DNA from: Roseburia_C sp031555935
Lineage (GTDB): Bacteria; Bacillota; Clostridia; Lachnospirales; Lachnospiraceae
Direction of reading: 5' to 3'
Length of the DNA: 64,000 nucleotides
Assembly (NCBI GenBank): GCA_031555935.1
Contig: JAVBTX010000018.1
Location: 1 to 64,000 of the forward strand
Shown here: piece by piece, positions 1 through 9,345 of the stretch
Layout of the letters: each line of letters opens with the position of its first letter
How positions within the stretch are numbered: position 1 is the first letter of the stretch
Notes under the pieces: model-generated
What the model was told of the DNA's origin: nothing
Databases searched by the model: none
Seen by the model: only the letters and a program-made list of their open reading frames with translations
Made by a program: the position numbers and the translations under genes

Positions 1-172
1 ACTATATATTTTTGGGGAAAACGAAGAAAAAAACGGATTAAATTTAATGTTCTTTGACAAAAGTATGCTGGGAACATTTCAAGGAACTTCGTCCAGAGAC
101 TCGTATCAGAAAATAGCAGAAATAAAATTTTCGCCAGAAGACTTAGCAGAGATTCAAGAAGAATCACAATAG
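1..172 (+). CDS. C-terminal fragment of an unidentified protein
   Basis: An open frame enters from the left edge and stops at TAG 170-172, giving the last 56 residues of a protein. The tail is hydrophilic, starts with LYIFGENEEK and ends with an acidic segment (SPEDLAEIQEESQ). I do not recognise the family from this fragment. A strong Rho-independent terminator 40 bases downstream fits a genuine gene end. Confidence 0.6.
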   Translation, partial: LYIFGENEEKNGLNLMFFDKSMLGTFQGTSSRDSYQKIAEIKFSPEDLAEIQEESQ

Positions 173-211
173 AGGAAGATAATTAAATTCATTAAAAGAT
201 AGATATTATTT

Positions 212-247
212 AAAGTGACATCATCAGGAGCGATGATGTCACTTTTT
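212..247 (+). terminator. Rho-independent terminator
   Basis: A perfect 14-bp stem (AAAGTGACATCATC, loop AGGAGC, GATGATGTCACTTT) runs into a short T run. It closes the partial gene at the left edge and separates it from the RNase H gene. The A-rich 5' side could also let it work on the opposite strand. Confidence 0.85.
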
Positions 248-260
248 CACTTGTTTCTCT

Positions 261-288
261 TTGCGGATTGTAAAAGATACGTTATAAT
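261..288 (+). promoter_or_regulatory. SigA-type promoter for the RNase H gene
   Basis: TTGCGG (261-266), a 16-base spacer and TATAAT (283-288). The predicted transcription start near 295 leaves almost no leader before an upstream ATG at 302, which supports translation from the ATG at 353. Confidence 0.6.
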
Positions 289-352
289 ACAATTATAGAA
301 CATGGCAAGAAAAGATAAAGCTTTAAATACAAAGAAAGATAGGAATAGTATA

Positions 353-1006
353 ATGGCAACAAAATATTATGCAGTAAAAAAAGGCAAGACACCGGGAATT
401 TACATGAGCTGGCCAGAGTGTCAAGCAATGGTCGATGGATATTCCGGCGCACAATACAAGAGTTTTCCAACCAGACAAGCGGCAGAGGAATATCTGGGGA
501 TGTTTTCTGGTGGGGGAGCAGCAGTAAAAACGATAGCAGCGCTAAAAAAAATAGCGAAGGCAGAAGTTGAATCAGAACCAGAACCACCGAATTACGCCTT
601 TGTCGACGGTTCATTTAACATTGTCTCAAATGTCTATGGCTATGGCGGTTTTCTCTGCCATGATGGGCAAAAGGAAATTATCCAAGGTTCTGGTAATGAG
701 GAAGAAATGGCGGCAATGCGCAATGTTGCTGGTGAAGTCTTAGGCAGTATGGCAGCGATTGAAAAAGCAATTGAGCTGGGATTGCCGGAGCTGACAATCT
801 ATTACGATTATATGGGCATTGAGATGTGGGCAAAAGGTGAGTGGAAGCGCAATAAAAAAGGAACCATTGCCTACTATGACTATGTACAGTCAATAAAAGA
901 TAAAATTGTAATTCATTTTGTCAAAGTAAAAGGGCATTCTGGTGTGGCAGGAAACGAAGAGGCGGACCAGTTAGCCAAAGAAGCAGTAGGAATATTAGAA
1001 AAGTAA
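353..1006 (+). CDS. rnhA: Ribonuclease HI with N-terminal viroplasmin-like domain
   Basis: Cytoplasmic endonuclease that cuts the RNA strand of RNA-DNA hybrids. Residues 4-47 (KYYAVKKGKTPGIY...) are the small caulimovirus-VI/RNase H1 hybrid-binding domain, followed by a linker. The RNase H fold spans about 80-215 with the four expected acidic residues: D85 (FVDGS), E128 (GEVLG), D152 (YYDYMG) and D205 (NEEADQLAKEA). I start it at ATG 353 (217 aa), preceded by AGATAGG at 9 bases; the in-frame ATG at 302 would lie almost at the transcription start. It is probably monocistronic, between a terminator and the LacI-type gene. Family assignment is firm; which RNase H of the genome is primary cannot be told. 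Confidence 0.92.
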   Translation: MATKYYAVKKGKTPGIYMSWPECQAMVDGYSGAQYKSFPTRQAAEEYLGMFSGGGAAVKTIAALKKIAKAEVESEPEPPNYAFVDGSFNIVSNVYGYGGFLCHDGQKEIIQGSGNEEEMAAMRNVAGEVLGSMAAIEKAIELGLPELTIYYDYMGIEMWAKGEWKRNKKGTIAYYDYVQSIKDKIVIHFVKVKGHSGVAGNEEADQLAKEAVGILEK

Positions 1007-1051
1007 TGATCAAAATACAAGGGGGGAAAATACAGAGCAGGAGGATTTAGG

Positions 1052-2062
1052 ATGGCATCCTTAAAAGATATTGCGAAACGCTGTGGGGTATCTACAGCGA
1101 CGGTTAGTAAAGCCTTAAATGGACAAAAAGACATCAGTGAAAAAACACGTAAAATTATCAAAGCCGCAGCGGTTGAAATGGGTTATTATCCCAATGCCGC
1201 AGCTCGCGCCTTGAAAACAAACCGCTCTTATAATATTGGAGTCCTATTTAAGGATGAAGCCGGCAGTAACCTGACCCATGAATATTTTTCGGGAATTTTA
1301 AATGGTTTTAAGGTTCAGGCTGAATCAATGGGATATGATATTACATTTATCAATAATAACAATAATGGTATGACTTACTTAGAGCACTGCCGTTATCGTA
1401 ATTTCGAGGGTGTGGTAATTGTTTGTGCGGATTTTGATGAGCCTCAGGTGTGGGAGTTAATGTGCAGCGATATTCCGGTTGTAACAATCGATTTTGTGCA
1501 CTATAACTGTACGGCAGTTAGCTCCAATAATGTGATGGGAATTGAGGCATTGGTGCACTATGCCTATCAGATGGGACACCGAAAAATTGCGTATATTCAC
1601 GGACAGGCATTTTCTAGTGTAACAAAGGAACGTGTCACCAGCTTCTATCGGGCAATGGAGCAATTGGGTGTGACGGTCAGAGAAGAATACATCAGACAAA
1701 GCGACTACTTGAATGCGCAGATGGCAGCCGAAGTGACCAAAGAGTTATTGGCATTGAAGGAAAGACCAACTTGCATTTTATATTGTGATGATACGGCACT
1801 GATTGGTGGTAAAAATGTGATTTTGGAGCAGGGACTTCGAGTACCAGATGATATTTCGATTGCGGGCTATGATGGAACAAAGGTATCTCAATTAGTTCAT
1901 CCAAAGGTTACAACCATTCGCCAAAATACCGAAGAGATTGGCAAAGAAGCGGCAATTAGATTGGTGAACCGGGTTGAAAATCCGCGGACAACATTAGTGG
2001 AGCGGGTTGTTATTAATGCGACCTTGCTGGCGGGACAGTCGGTGGCAGATATCAATGAGTAG
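1052..2062 (+). CDS. LacI/GalR-family transcriptional regulator
   Basis: A 336-residue DNA-binding regulator. Residues 1-55 form the LacI helix-turn-helix and hinge (SLKDIAKRCGVSTATVSKALNG, then RALKTNRSYNIGVL), and residues about 60-330 the periplasmic-binding-protein-like effector domain ending with the usual DISIAGYDG and VTTIRQNTEEIG segments. A clear AGGAGG lies 8 bases before ATG 1052. Members usually repress sugar catabolism or act as CcpA-like global regulators. No sugar gene is adjacent and the next gene, addB, follows after 23 bases, so the target cannot be read from context. It may be cotranscribed with addBA. Confidence 0.9.
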   Translation: MASLKDIAKRCGVSTATVSKALNGQKDISEKTRKIIKAAAVEMGYYPNAAARALKTNRSYNIGVLFKDEAGSNLTHEYFSGILNGFKVQAESMGYDITFINNNNNGMTYLEHCRYRNFEGVVIVCADFDEPQVWELMCSDIPVVTIDFVHYNCTAVSSNNVMGIEALVHYAYQMGHRKIAYIHGQAFSSVTKERVTSFYRAMEQLGVTVREEYIRQSDYLNAQMAAEVTKELLALKERPTCILYCDDTALIGGKNVILEQGLRVPDDISIAGYDGTKVSQLVHPKVTTIRQNTEEIGKEAAIRLVNRVENPRTTLVERVVINATLLAGQSVADINE

Positions 2063-2085
2063 TGGAATAGTTTTGGGAGGATTTC

Positions 2086-5000
2086 ATGGCATTAAACTTT
2101 ATATTGGGAAGCAGTGGCAGTGGAAAATCAACCCATCTTTATGAACAGATTGTGCAGCAGGCAAAAGAGCAACCACTTACTAATTTTTATGTGATTGTAC
2201 CGGAGCAGTTTACAATGCAGACGCAGCGGGAGCTAGTAGTAAAATCTAGTAGCGGAAAGTCCCCCTCGTCAAACTCAGCGGAAAGTAGCGGCATCATGAA
2301 TATCGATGTTGTTAGTTTTCAGCGCTTGGCTTACCGGATATTTGATGAGTTGGGGCAACAGGACATGGTTGTCTTGGAAGAGACGGGCAAGAATTTGTTA
2401 TTGCGCAAGGTAGCAGCAGATAAAAAGGATGAATTACAAATACTAGCTGGAAATCTAAAAAAGATGGGCTACGTTTCAGAAATCAAATCGTTAATTTCGG
2501 AGCTGACGCAGTATAATATTTCGCCGGAATATCTTGAGGATTTCTTAAAGCAATCAGATATGCCGGCGAGCTTTGTCTATAAAATAGAAGATATATTAAC
2601 GATGTACCGTGGATTTCAGGATTATTTACAGGGTAAATATGTGACCGCCGAAGAGATTTTGGAAGTGTTTGGCAATTTGGCGGACGAATCTGAATTGCTC
2701 AAAAATAGTGTCTTAGCATTCGATGGTTTTACCGGCTTTACGCCAATTCAGAACAATCTGCTAATGAAATTGATGACCATCGTAAAAGATGTTTACGTAA
2801 CCGTGACGATTGACCCCAAAGAAGATATGTATACCTATCGGGATATGCAGGAATTGTTTGCGATGAGTAAGAAGACGATAGCATCATTAATCAAGATGGC
2901 TGACCGGGTGGGGATGCACGTCAATGAACCGGTGATTTTAGATAAAGTGGAGCGATTACCGATGCTGGCGTGGCTTGAACAAAATTTATTTCGCATGAAG
3001 ATGACTCCAATGGCTGAAAATGATGGCAGTATTCAGCTTTATTCCTTGATGAATGCCAAAGAAGAACTTATTTTTGTAGCGGGTGAAATAAAACGTTTGA
3101 TTCGGGAAGCTGGTTACCGGTATAAAGATTTTGCGGTGGTCACTGGTGATGTGGAAACATATGGACACTATGTCCCGCAAGTATTTGGGGATTATGATAT
3201 TCCGTTCTTTTTAGATACCACGAAGAATATTTTATTGCATCCGTTTATTGAATTTATTCGGGCGGTACTTGAAATGTTGGAACGGGATTTTAGCTATGAT
3301 AGTGTATTTCGTTATTTTAGAAGTAATCTGGTGATATATAAGTCCACTTCCGACGATGGCAAATTGCAAAAGGTTCCCGTGATGATGATTGACCGGCTGG
3401 AAAATTATGTGCTGGCGGCTGGCATTCGAGGTCATAAAATGTGGGCAAAGCGTTTTTCATATCTGCCCAAGGGGATGACCCAGGAGCAGTTAGAGGAATT
3501 AGAAGGGCTGCGTCAGGAACAAATGGAACGGGTTGAGCCATTACGTCAGATATTTTTGAAAAAACATGCTACGGTGCGGGAAAAATCGGTGGCACTGTAT
3601 GTATTTATTAAAGAATTGGAAATTGAACAACAACTTAAGGAACGGGAAGAGTATTTTAAATCTTGCGGTGAGTTCGTCAAGGAAAAAGAGTATGCTCAGA
3701 TTTACCGAATTGTGATGGACTTATTGGACAAGATGGCTTCCTTACTTGGAGACGAGGAAATTACAATTCAGGAATATACGCAAATCCTTGATGCCGGATT
3801 TGAAGCTGCCAAGGTCGGGGTTATCCCAAGCGGATATGACCGGGTAACGGTGGGCGATATTGAACGAACCAGGTTAGAGCATATTAAGGTACTCTTTTTT
3901 GTCGGGGTAAATGACGGGATTGTACCGAAGTCGGATGTCCGCGGCGGAATTATTTCCCAATTAGAGCGGGAGGAACTGTTAAGGCATCATCTTGAGCTGG
4001 CACCAACGGCGAGAGAGCGGGTGTTTATTCAGCGATTCTATTTATATTTGACGATGACCAAGCCATCTGAGCGTCTCTACATAACGTGTGCCAGAGTGAA
4101 TGGTGAGGGGGCAGCGTTGCGCAAATCGTATCTGATTGGCACAATGCTAAAATTGTTCCCGCAGGTGAAAATCACCGAGCTTGATGAACAGCAGATGGAA
4201 AATCAGATTGTGACGCCAAAGAGTAGCGCTTCTTTTTACCTGGAACATTTTGCTGAGCAGGGTGAGCTATGGAAAGCTTTAGAGCAGTGGTATGAAAATG
4301 ACGAGAATTATCGTGAGTGGGCGGAGAAAATAAAGCGGGCCAGAAATTATGAGTATGCCGGAAATGAAATCAGCCGGGCTATTTCGCGAGCGTTGTATGG
4401 TTCCATTTTGGAGAACAGTGTCACCCGCTTGGAACAGTTCGCGGCGTGTGCCTGTGCGCATTTCTTTGACTATGGTCTGCATTTAAATGAGCGTGAAATC
4501 AGTCAGTTTGCGGCGATGGACATGGGAAATATTTATCATTTGGCACTTGAGAAATATGCCGGCATGGTGGCGGCTTCAAAATGGAACTGGTTTGATATTT
4601 CCACCGAGGTTCAGCAGGAGTTTATTTCACAGGCCTTGCGTGAGACGATTTTAGAGACCGGCAATCAGGCATTGGCGCAGACGTATAAGAATCAGTATTT
4701 CCTATTTCGGATGAAAAAGATTTTGAGCAAGACCATCACGACATTAACGGCTCAGGTGCAGGCGGGGAAATTCGAGCCAAGTGAATTTGAGGTTGCTTTT
4801 GCATTTGCCCAGGATTTGGAGGCGGTCAACTTTGCGCTCAGTCCAGATGAGCGAATGCGGCTGAGAGGGCGAATTGACCGGGTTGATACTTATGAAGAAG
4901 AGGATAAGTTATATGTTAAGGTGATTGATTATAAATCGGGAAATACCAGCTTTGAACTGCTTTCACTATACCACGGGTTACAGTTGCAGCTAGTTGTTTA

Positions 5001-5547
5001 TATGAATGCCGCAATGGAGCTGCTCGGGAAGAAGCATCCCGACAAAGAAGTAATCCCGGCGGGTATTTTTTATTATCATATTGATGACCCAGTGGTAGAG
5101 GGGCAAGGCAGTGAATCAGATGTGGAGATTTATGAGCGGGTTTTAGAGAAGCTAAAATTAGATGGACTGGTAAATACGCAGGATAATATTTATCAGACCA
5201 TTGATACCCAGATGGGAACAAAATCGAAAATGATTCCAATTGCAATCAATCGTGACGGTTCGCTTAGCAAAAACTCGAAAGCAGCGAACGGTGAGGATTT
5301 TAAGGTCATGTCTGAATATGTCAATCAGGTCATTCAGGGGCTTGGCGAACGGATTGTGGCGGGTGAGGTCAAAGCGAGTCCATATCAGCTAAAGGACCGG
5401 GATGGATGTATGTACTGTCCTTATCGCAGTGTTTGCGGAATTGATGCAAAGATTCCGGGATATGGATTTCGGAAATTGGAGCAGCTTGATAGGGATGAAG
5501 AAATTTTTAGCCGGATGAAGGAAAAAGTTGGTCAGGAGGAAAAATAG
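2086..5547 (+). CDS. addB: ATP-dependent helicase/nuclease subunit B
   Basis: Subunit of the AddAB helicase-nuclease that resects double-strand DNA ends up to Chi and loads RecA. The 1153 residues match the family length. A Walker A (GSSGSGKS) lies at residues 8-15. The C-terminal RecB-like nuclease shows GNIYHLALE and VIDYKSG. The four cysteines expected to hold the iron-sulfur cluster are visible as one in the CACAHFFDYGL segment and the CMYCPYRSVC group near the end. Residues about 53-68 (SSGKSPSS...SAESS) are encoded by a repeat absent from the family pattern, sitting in a variable loop before the conserved NIDVVSF block. addA starts at the next base after the stop codon, so the two are surely co-translated. 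Confidence 0.95.
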   Translation: MALNFILGSSGSGKSTHLYEQIVQQAKEQPLTNFYVIVPEQFTMQTQRELVVKSSSGKSPSSNSAESSGIMNIDVVSFQRLAYRIFDELGQQDMVVLEETGKNLLLRKVAADKKDELQILAGNLKKMGYVSEIKSLISELTQYNISPEYLEDFLKQSDMPASFVYKIEDILTMYRGFQDYLQGKYVTAEEILEVFGNLADESELLKNSVLAFDGFTGFTPIQNNLLMKLMTIVKDVYVTVTIDPKEDMYTYRDMQELFAMSKKTIASLIKMADRVGMHVNEPVILDKVERLPMLAWLEQNLFRMKMTPMAENDGSIQLYSLMNAKEELIFVAGEIKRLIREAGYRYKDFAVVTGDVETYGHYVPQVFGDYDIPFFLDTTKNILLHPFIEFIRAVLEMLERDFSYDSVFRYFRSNLVIYKSTSDDGKLQKVPVMMIDRLENYVLAAGIRGHKMWAKRFSYLPKGMTQEQLEELEGLRQEQMERVEPLRQIFLKKHATVREKSVALYVFIKELEIEQQLKEREEYFKSCGEFVKEKEYAQIYRIVMDLLDKMASLLGDEEITIQEYTQILDAGFEAAKVGVIPSGYDRVTVGDIERTRLEHIKVLFFVGVNDGIVPKSDVRGGIISQLEREELLRHHLELAPTARERVFIQRFYLYLTMTKPSERLYITCARVNGEGAALRKSYLIGTMLKLFPQVKITELDEQQMENQIVTPKSSASFYLEHFAEQGELWKALEQWYENDENYREWAEKIKRARNYEYAGNEISRAISRALYGSILENSVTRLEQFAACACAHFFDYGLHLNEREISQFAAMDMGNIYHLALEKYAGMVAASKWNWFDISTEVQQEFISQALRETILETGNQALAQTYKNQYFLFRMKKILSKTITTLTAQVQAGKFEPSEFEVAFAFAQDLEAVNFALSPDERMRLRGRIDRVDTYEEEDKLYVKVIDYKSGNTSFELLSLYHGLQLQLVVYMNAAMELLGKKHPDKEVIPAGIFYYHIDDPVVEGQGSESDVEIYERVLEKLKLDGLVNTQDNIYQTIDTQMGTKSKMIPIAINRDGSLSKNSKAANGEDFKVMSEYVNQVIQGLGERIVAGEVKASPYQLKDRDGCMYCPYRSVCGIDAKIPGYGFRKLEQLDRDEEIFSRMKEKVGQEEK
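2242..2292 (+). repeat. In-frame GKSPS-type modular repeat inside addB
   Basis: AGCGGAAAGTCCCCCTCG (2251-2268) is followed after a few bases by CAGCGGAAAGTAGCGG, a second partial unit. It is read in frame as SGKSPS...SAES. The same unit recurs in addA, maf and comEC. It sits between two conserved AddB blocks where a short loop is normal, so it looks like a tolerated insertion. Confidence 0.8.
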
Positions 5548-8500
5548 ATGGCTGTGTCGTGGACACCCGAACAACAAAAAGTGATAGATTTACGAAATCG
5601 GAATATACTTGTATCTGCGGCCGCCGGTTCTGGAAAGACAGCTGTGTTAGTAGAGCGTATTAAGGAGCGGATTTTAGATGAAACCCAGCCGGTTGATATT
5701 GATGAAATGCTGGTCGTAACCTTCACCAAGGCCGCTGCCGCCCAGATGCGGGAGCGAGTTGGCGCAGCAATTGAAAAGGAATTGATGGAGCAGCCTTTTA
5801 ATGTGCGTTTGCAAAAGCAGTTAGCGCTCGTACATAATGCGCAGATTACGACAATTGACAGCTTCTGTTTGTATGTGATTCGGAATCATTTTCATGAAAT
5901 TGATTTAGAGCCAGCATTTCGCATTGCAGATGAAGGGGAATTGAAGCTGCTCAAGCAGGATGTGATGACACAGTTGTTGGAGCAGGAATATGAAAAGGGC
6001 GCCGAATCATTTCTGCGGCTGACCGATACTTATGCGACGGGGAAAAGTGATGAGGGGTTAAAAACGCTGGTTTTACAGCTTTATGAATTTGCTGGCAGTT
6101 ATCCCTGGCCGAAGGAATGGCTGTTAGAATGTCAGGCTAATTATCAGCTGGATTCAGTAACTGAATTTATGCATAGTCCAGCGGTAGAAGGGCTTTTGCA
6201 GTATGTGAAAGATATGCTTGCGGGGATGCTCGAAAAGGTGGAGCTGTGCTTGCGCATTAGTGTGGAGCACGATGGTCCACAGGCTTATGAAAAGACCTTA
6301 AACAGCGATTTGGAACTGTTGCAGGAATTACAGAAATGTGATTCTTACGAAGCATTATTTGGGCGTTTGCAAACACTTGAGTTTGCCAAACTGGCTTCGA
6401 GCAGAGGCTATGATGGTGATGTGGGTAAGCTGGAATTTGTCAAGGCGGCCAGAGAATTATGGAAAAAGAACTTGAAAACAATTCGGGAAAAATATTTCAG
6501 CCGTTCCGGTGAGCAGTGTGTTTGGCAGTTACAGCAGATTGAACCGATTGTTTCGGCATTGGTGGAATTGACGATTTCATTTATGGATGCGTTGACGGCT
6601 AAAAAACGCGAACGGAATATTGTTGATTTTGGTGACTTGGAACATTTTGCCTTACAGATTTTGGTGGATCAGGAAACGAAGCTGCCAACTGGGACGGCGC
6701 GGGAATTTCAAAATGCCTATGCCGAGATTATGATTGATGAATACCAAGACAGTAATTATGTACAGGAATCTATTTTGCGAGCCATTTCCAGAGAGTCTCA
6801 GGGTGAAAATAATATTTTCATGGTTGGTGATGTGAAGCAGAGTATTTACCGTTTTCGTCTGGCGAGACCGGAACTGTTTATGGAAAAATACGATACGTAT
6901 TCGTTGACGGGTGGTGACTGCCAGCGTGTGGACTTACACAAGAATTTCCGGAGCCGGGATGAAATTCTGTCATTTACAAATGATATCTTTTATCAGATTA
7001 TGCACCGCAGTATCGGTAATGTTGAATACGATGAGGCAGCAGCATTGTATCCGGGGGCTAATTTTCCGCCGAGCGCATCTTTCTGCTGCGCGGGGGACTT
7101 ACCTAACTTTTTGCCGAACGAGCCGATGTTTGACACTGAAATATTATTGGCGGATAGTGAAGATGAAATGCTTGCGGAATTGGAACAAGGCGATAAGGTG
7201 ACCTTAGAAGCGATGGTCATTGCCAATAAGATAAAAAATCTAATCGAGCATCAGTTGGTGACAGACGAACAGACGAAAGAGCTTCGCCCGATGGAATATG
7301 GTGACGTGGTTATTTTGTTGCGAAGTTTGAGTGGTTATGCCGACACCTTTGCGCAGGTTTTGATGGATTCTGGGATTCCAGCTCATACGACGAGTAAGAC
7401 TGGGTATTTCTCTACGTTAGAGGTGCAGACGGTACTGAATTATTTACGGCTTTTAGATAATCCATTGCAAGATATTCCGCTGGCAGCAGTGCTGAAATCG
7501 CCGATTGGAAATTTCAGTGATGAAGATTTGGCTCGAATTCGTCTGCATTCCGCCGAGATGTCATTTTGTGAAAGCTTTTTTAGCTATATCGCAAGCGGAA
7601 AGTCCCCCACGGAGAGCCAATCCTTGCAAGGATTGACGCAAAGTAATGCGAACGAACAGAGATTAGAAACAGATTTGTATGAGAAGGCGACGGCTTTTGT
7701 CGGTACATTTGAAAAACTGCGGGAAATGACTGCTGATAAAACGATTCATCAATTACTAATGGCAGTGCTGGAGCAAACCGGTTATGGCGATATTGTGGCA
7801 GCCATGCCGGGCGGAAAGCAGCGGCAAGCAAATTTATCCATGTTAATTGAAAAGGCGATTGCCTATGAGGGCAGTAGTTACCGCGGGCTGTTTCATTTTA
7901 TCCGTTATATTGATGAATTGCAGAAGTATGATGTTGATTTTGGCGAAGCAGATTTGGTAAGTGAGAATGACCAGGCGGTTCGGATTATGAGTATTCATAA
8001 AAGTAAGGGTTTGGAATTTTCAGTGGTCTTTGTCAGTGGTATGGGAAAACAGTTTAATCGCCAGGACACCAGAAGTAGGATGATTTTACATCCCAAGCTA
8101 GGTATTGGTGTGGATGAAATTGACAGCGAGCGACGTCTGAAGATACCAGCGGTAATGAAGCAATTAATTGCCAATCAAAGTGAGCTTGAAAATCTGGGTG
8201 AAGAGCTGCGCGTTTTGTATGTGGCATTGACCAGACCGCAGGAAAAATTGATATTAACCGGCGTATGTGCTCATCTTGAAAAACTTGTCGAGGAATACCA
8301 GATTGCATCTACATTCCGCCGAGGTTTGCAAGGGGAACTTTCCGCTGGAAATCAGCCAGCAGTTGGTTTTCTTGATGTGGCAGGAGCTAAAAACTATTTA
8401 GAGTTGGTACTGATGGCAGCGGTTTCCTACAATGAGAAGTATCAGATTCAGCAAATTAAAGTGGCTGATATAATCAGGGACGAAGCGAGTCGTCAAAGCA

Positions 8501-9345
8501 ATGAGAAAATTATGCCTCACATTCGTTCGGCGGAAGATGCGGAAAGTCCCCCTCACAGTGGAAAGTCCCCCTCACTTGCGTTCGGCGGAAAGTTGTGTTC
8601 GGCGGAAGATGCGGCAGTATCGAAAGAAATGAAAGCGTTCGTTGCCGAGCGGCTGTCTTATCAATATCCCTATGCGGATAGTATTGATTTACAGATGAAA
8701 TATTCCGTGTCAGAATTAAAGCACCGCAAGATGCGTGAAAAATTCATTGAAGCAGAGGCGGATATGGTTCCGACTTTTTTGGAAAAACCAATCATTCCAT
8801 ATATTCCGGCTTTTATGAGTAGTGAAGAGAACGAGGTAAATCAAGGGGCACTGCGTGGTACGGCAGTCCATCGTGTGCTGGAATGTCTGGATTTTGCAGT
8901 GCTTGGTGATGATTTAGAGAACGAGCTGGCAAGTCAGTTACAGACAATGCTGGACAAAAATCGAATTACGCCACAGATGCGTCAATTGGTCAACCCGGAT
9001 GGATTGGTAAAGTTCTTAATGTCACCGTTGGGATTGCGGATGCGCGCAGCAGCCAGGCGGGGTGAGCTGTTTCGGGAAAAACCGTTTGTGCTGGGAATAC
9101 AAGAAGTGGAAAGTGCAGAACTAATCTTAGTGCAAGGAATTATTGACGTATTCTGGCAGGAGGACGGCAAAATTGTGCTGTTAGATTATAAAACCGACCG
9201 CGTGAATTCACCACAACAGTTGATTGAGATGTATCAGGAGCAGTTGGAACTTTATGGAAAGGCTCTTTGCTCAGTATGGAATAAAAAAGTCGAAGAAAAA
9301 TATTTATATTCATTTTCGCTAGGAAAAGCCGTTTTACTGCCTTAG
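5548..9345 (+). CDS. addA: ATP-dependent helicase/nuclease subunit A
   Basis: UvrD-like helicase plus RecB-type nuclease of AddAB. Helicase motifs are in order: AAAGSGKT (residues about 25-33), VTFTKAAAAQMRERV, IMIDEYQD, VGDVKQSIYRFR, NFRSR, IMSIHKSKGLEF and LRVLYVALTRPQE. The C-terminal nuclease has GTAVHRVLE, GIIDVFW and LLDYKTDR. The 1265 residues slightly exceed the usual ~1200. The excess matches three repeat-derived segments at residues about 682-700, 923-934 and 992-1023, all in linkers. It starts directly after addB and ends in a hairpin that straddles its stop codon; maf follows after 60 bases. Confidence 0.96.
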   Translation: MAVSWTPEQQKVIDLRNRNILVSAAAGSGKTAVLVERIKERILDETQPVDIDEMLVVTFTKAAAAQMRERVGAAIEKELMEQPFNVRLQKQLALVHNAQITTIDSFCLYVIRNHFHEIDLEPAFRIADEGELKLLKQDVMTQLLEQEYEKGAESFLRLTDTYATGKSDEGLKTLVLQLYEFAGSYPWPKEWLLECQANYQLDSVTEFMHSPAVEGLLQYVKDMLAGMLEKVELCLRISVEHDGPQAYEKTLNSDLELLQELQKCDSYEALFGRLQTLEFAKLASSRGYDGDVGKLEFVKAARELWKKNLKTIREKYFSRSGEQCVWQLQQIEPIVSALVELTISFMDALTAKKRERNIVDFGDLEHFALQILVDQETKLPTGTAREFQNAYAEIMIDEYQDSNYVQESILRAISRESQGENNIFMVGDVKQSIYRFRLARPELFMEKYDTYSLTGGDCQRVDLHKNFRSRDEILSFTNDIFYQIMHRSIGNVEYDEAAALYPGANFPPSASFCCAGDLPNFLPNEPMFDTEILLADSEDEMLAELEQGDKVTLEAMVIANKIKNLIEHQLVTDEQTKELRPMEYGDVVILLRSLSGYADTFAQVLMDSGIPAHTTSKTGYFSTLEVQTVLNYLRLLDNPLQDIPLAAVLKSPIGNFSDEDLARIRLHSAEMSFCESFFSYIASGKSPTESQSLQGLTQSNANEQRLETDLYEKATAFVGTFEKLREMTADKTIHQLLMAVLEQTGYGDIVAAMPGGKQRQANLSMLIEKAIAYEGSSYRGLFHFIRYIDELQKYDVDFGEADLVSENDQAVRIMSIHKSKGLEFSVVFVSGMGKQFNRQDTRSRMILHPKLGIGVDEIDSERRLKIPAVMKQLIANQSELENLGEELRVLYVALTRPQEKLILTGVCAHLEKLVEEYQIASTFRRGLQGELSAGNQPAVGFLDVAGAKNYLELVLMAAVSYNEKYQIQQIKVADIIRDEASRQSNEKIMPHIRSAEDAESPPHSGKSPSLAFGGKLCSAEDAAVSKEMKAFVAERLSYQYPYADSIDLQMKYSVSELKHRKMREKFIEAEADMVPTFLEKPIIPYIPAFMSSEENEVNQGALRGTAVHRVLECLDFAVLGDDLENELASQLQTMLDKNRITPQMRQLVNPDGLVKFLMSPLGLRMRAAARRGELFREKPFVLGIQEVESAELILVQGIIDVFWQEDGKIVLLDYKTDRVNSPQQLIEMYQEQLELYGKALCSVWNKKVEEKYLYSFSLGKAVLLP
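7594..7635 (+). repeat. In-frame modular repeat inside addA, copy 1
   Basis: AGCGGAAAGTCCCCCAC (7594-7610), then after six bases the 18-bp perfect palindrome CAATCCTTGCAAGGATTG (7618-7635). It is read as SGKSPTESQSLQGLT. The unit order is the reverse of that in maf, where the palindrome comes first, which shows that the modules are shuffled. Confidence 0.8.
8316..8346 (-). repeat. Reverse-orientation modular repeat inside addA, copy 2
   Basis: On the minus strand this reads AGCGGAAAGTTCCCCTT, then a short spacer, then TCGGCGGAA, the same arrangement as in maf. Because it lies in the opposite orientation to the gene, AddA reads it as the unrelated peptide RRGLQGELSAG. The element therefore tolerates both strands while keeping the frame open. 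Confidence 0.65.
8526..8614 (+). repeat. Tandem modular repeat cluster inside addA, copy 3
   Basis: Units in order: TTCGGCGGAAGATG (8526-8539), GCGGAAAGTCCCCCTCAC (8539-8556), AGTGGAAAGTCCCCCTCA (8557-8574), TTCGGCGGAAAGT (8581-8593) and TTCGGCGGAAGATGCGG (8598-8614). The first AAAGTCCCC unit is read as AESPPH and the second as SGKSPS, so the same DNA is translated in two frames within one linker. It lies between the helicase and nuclease parts of AddA. Confidence 0.85.
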
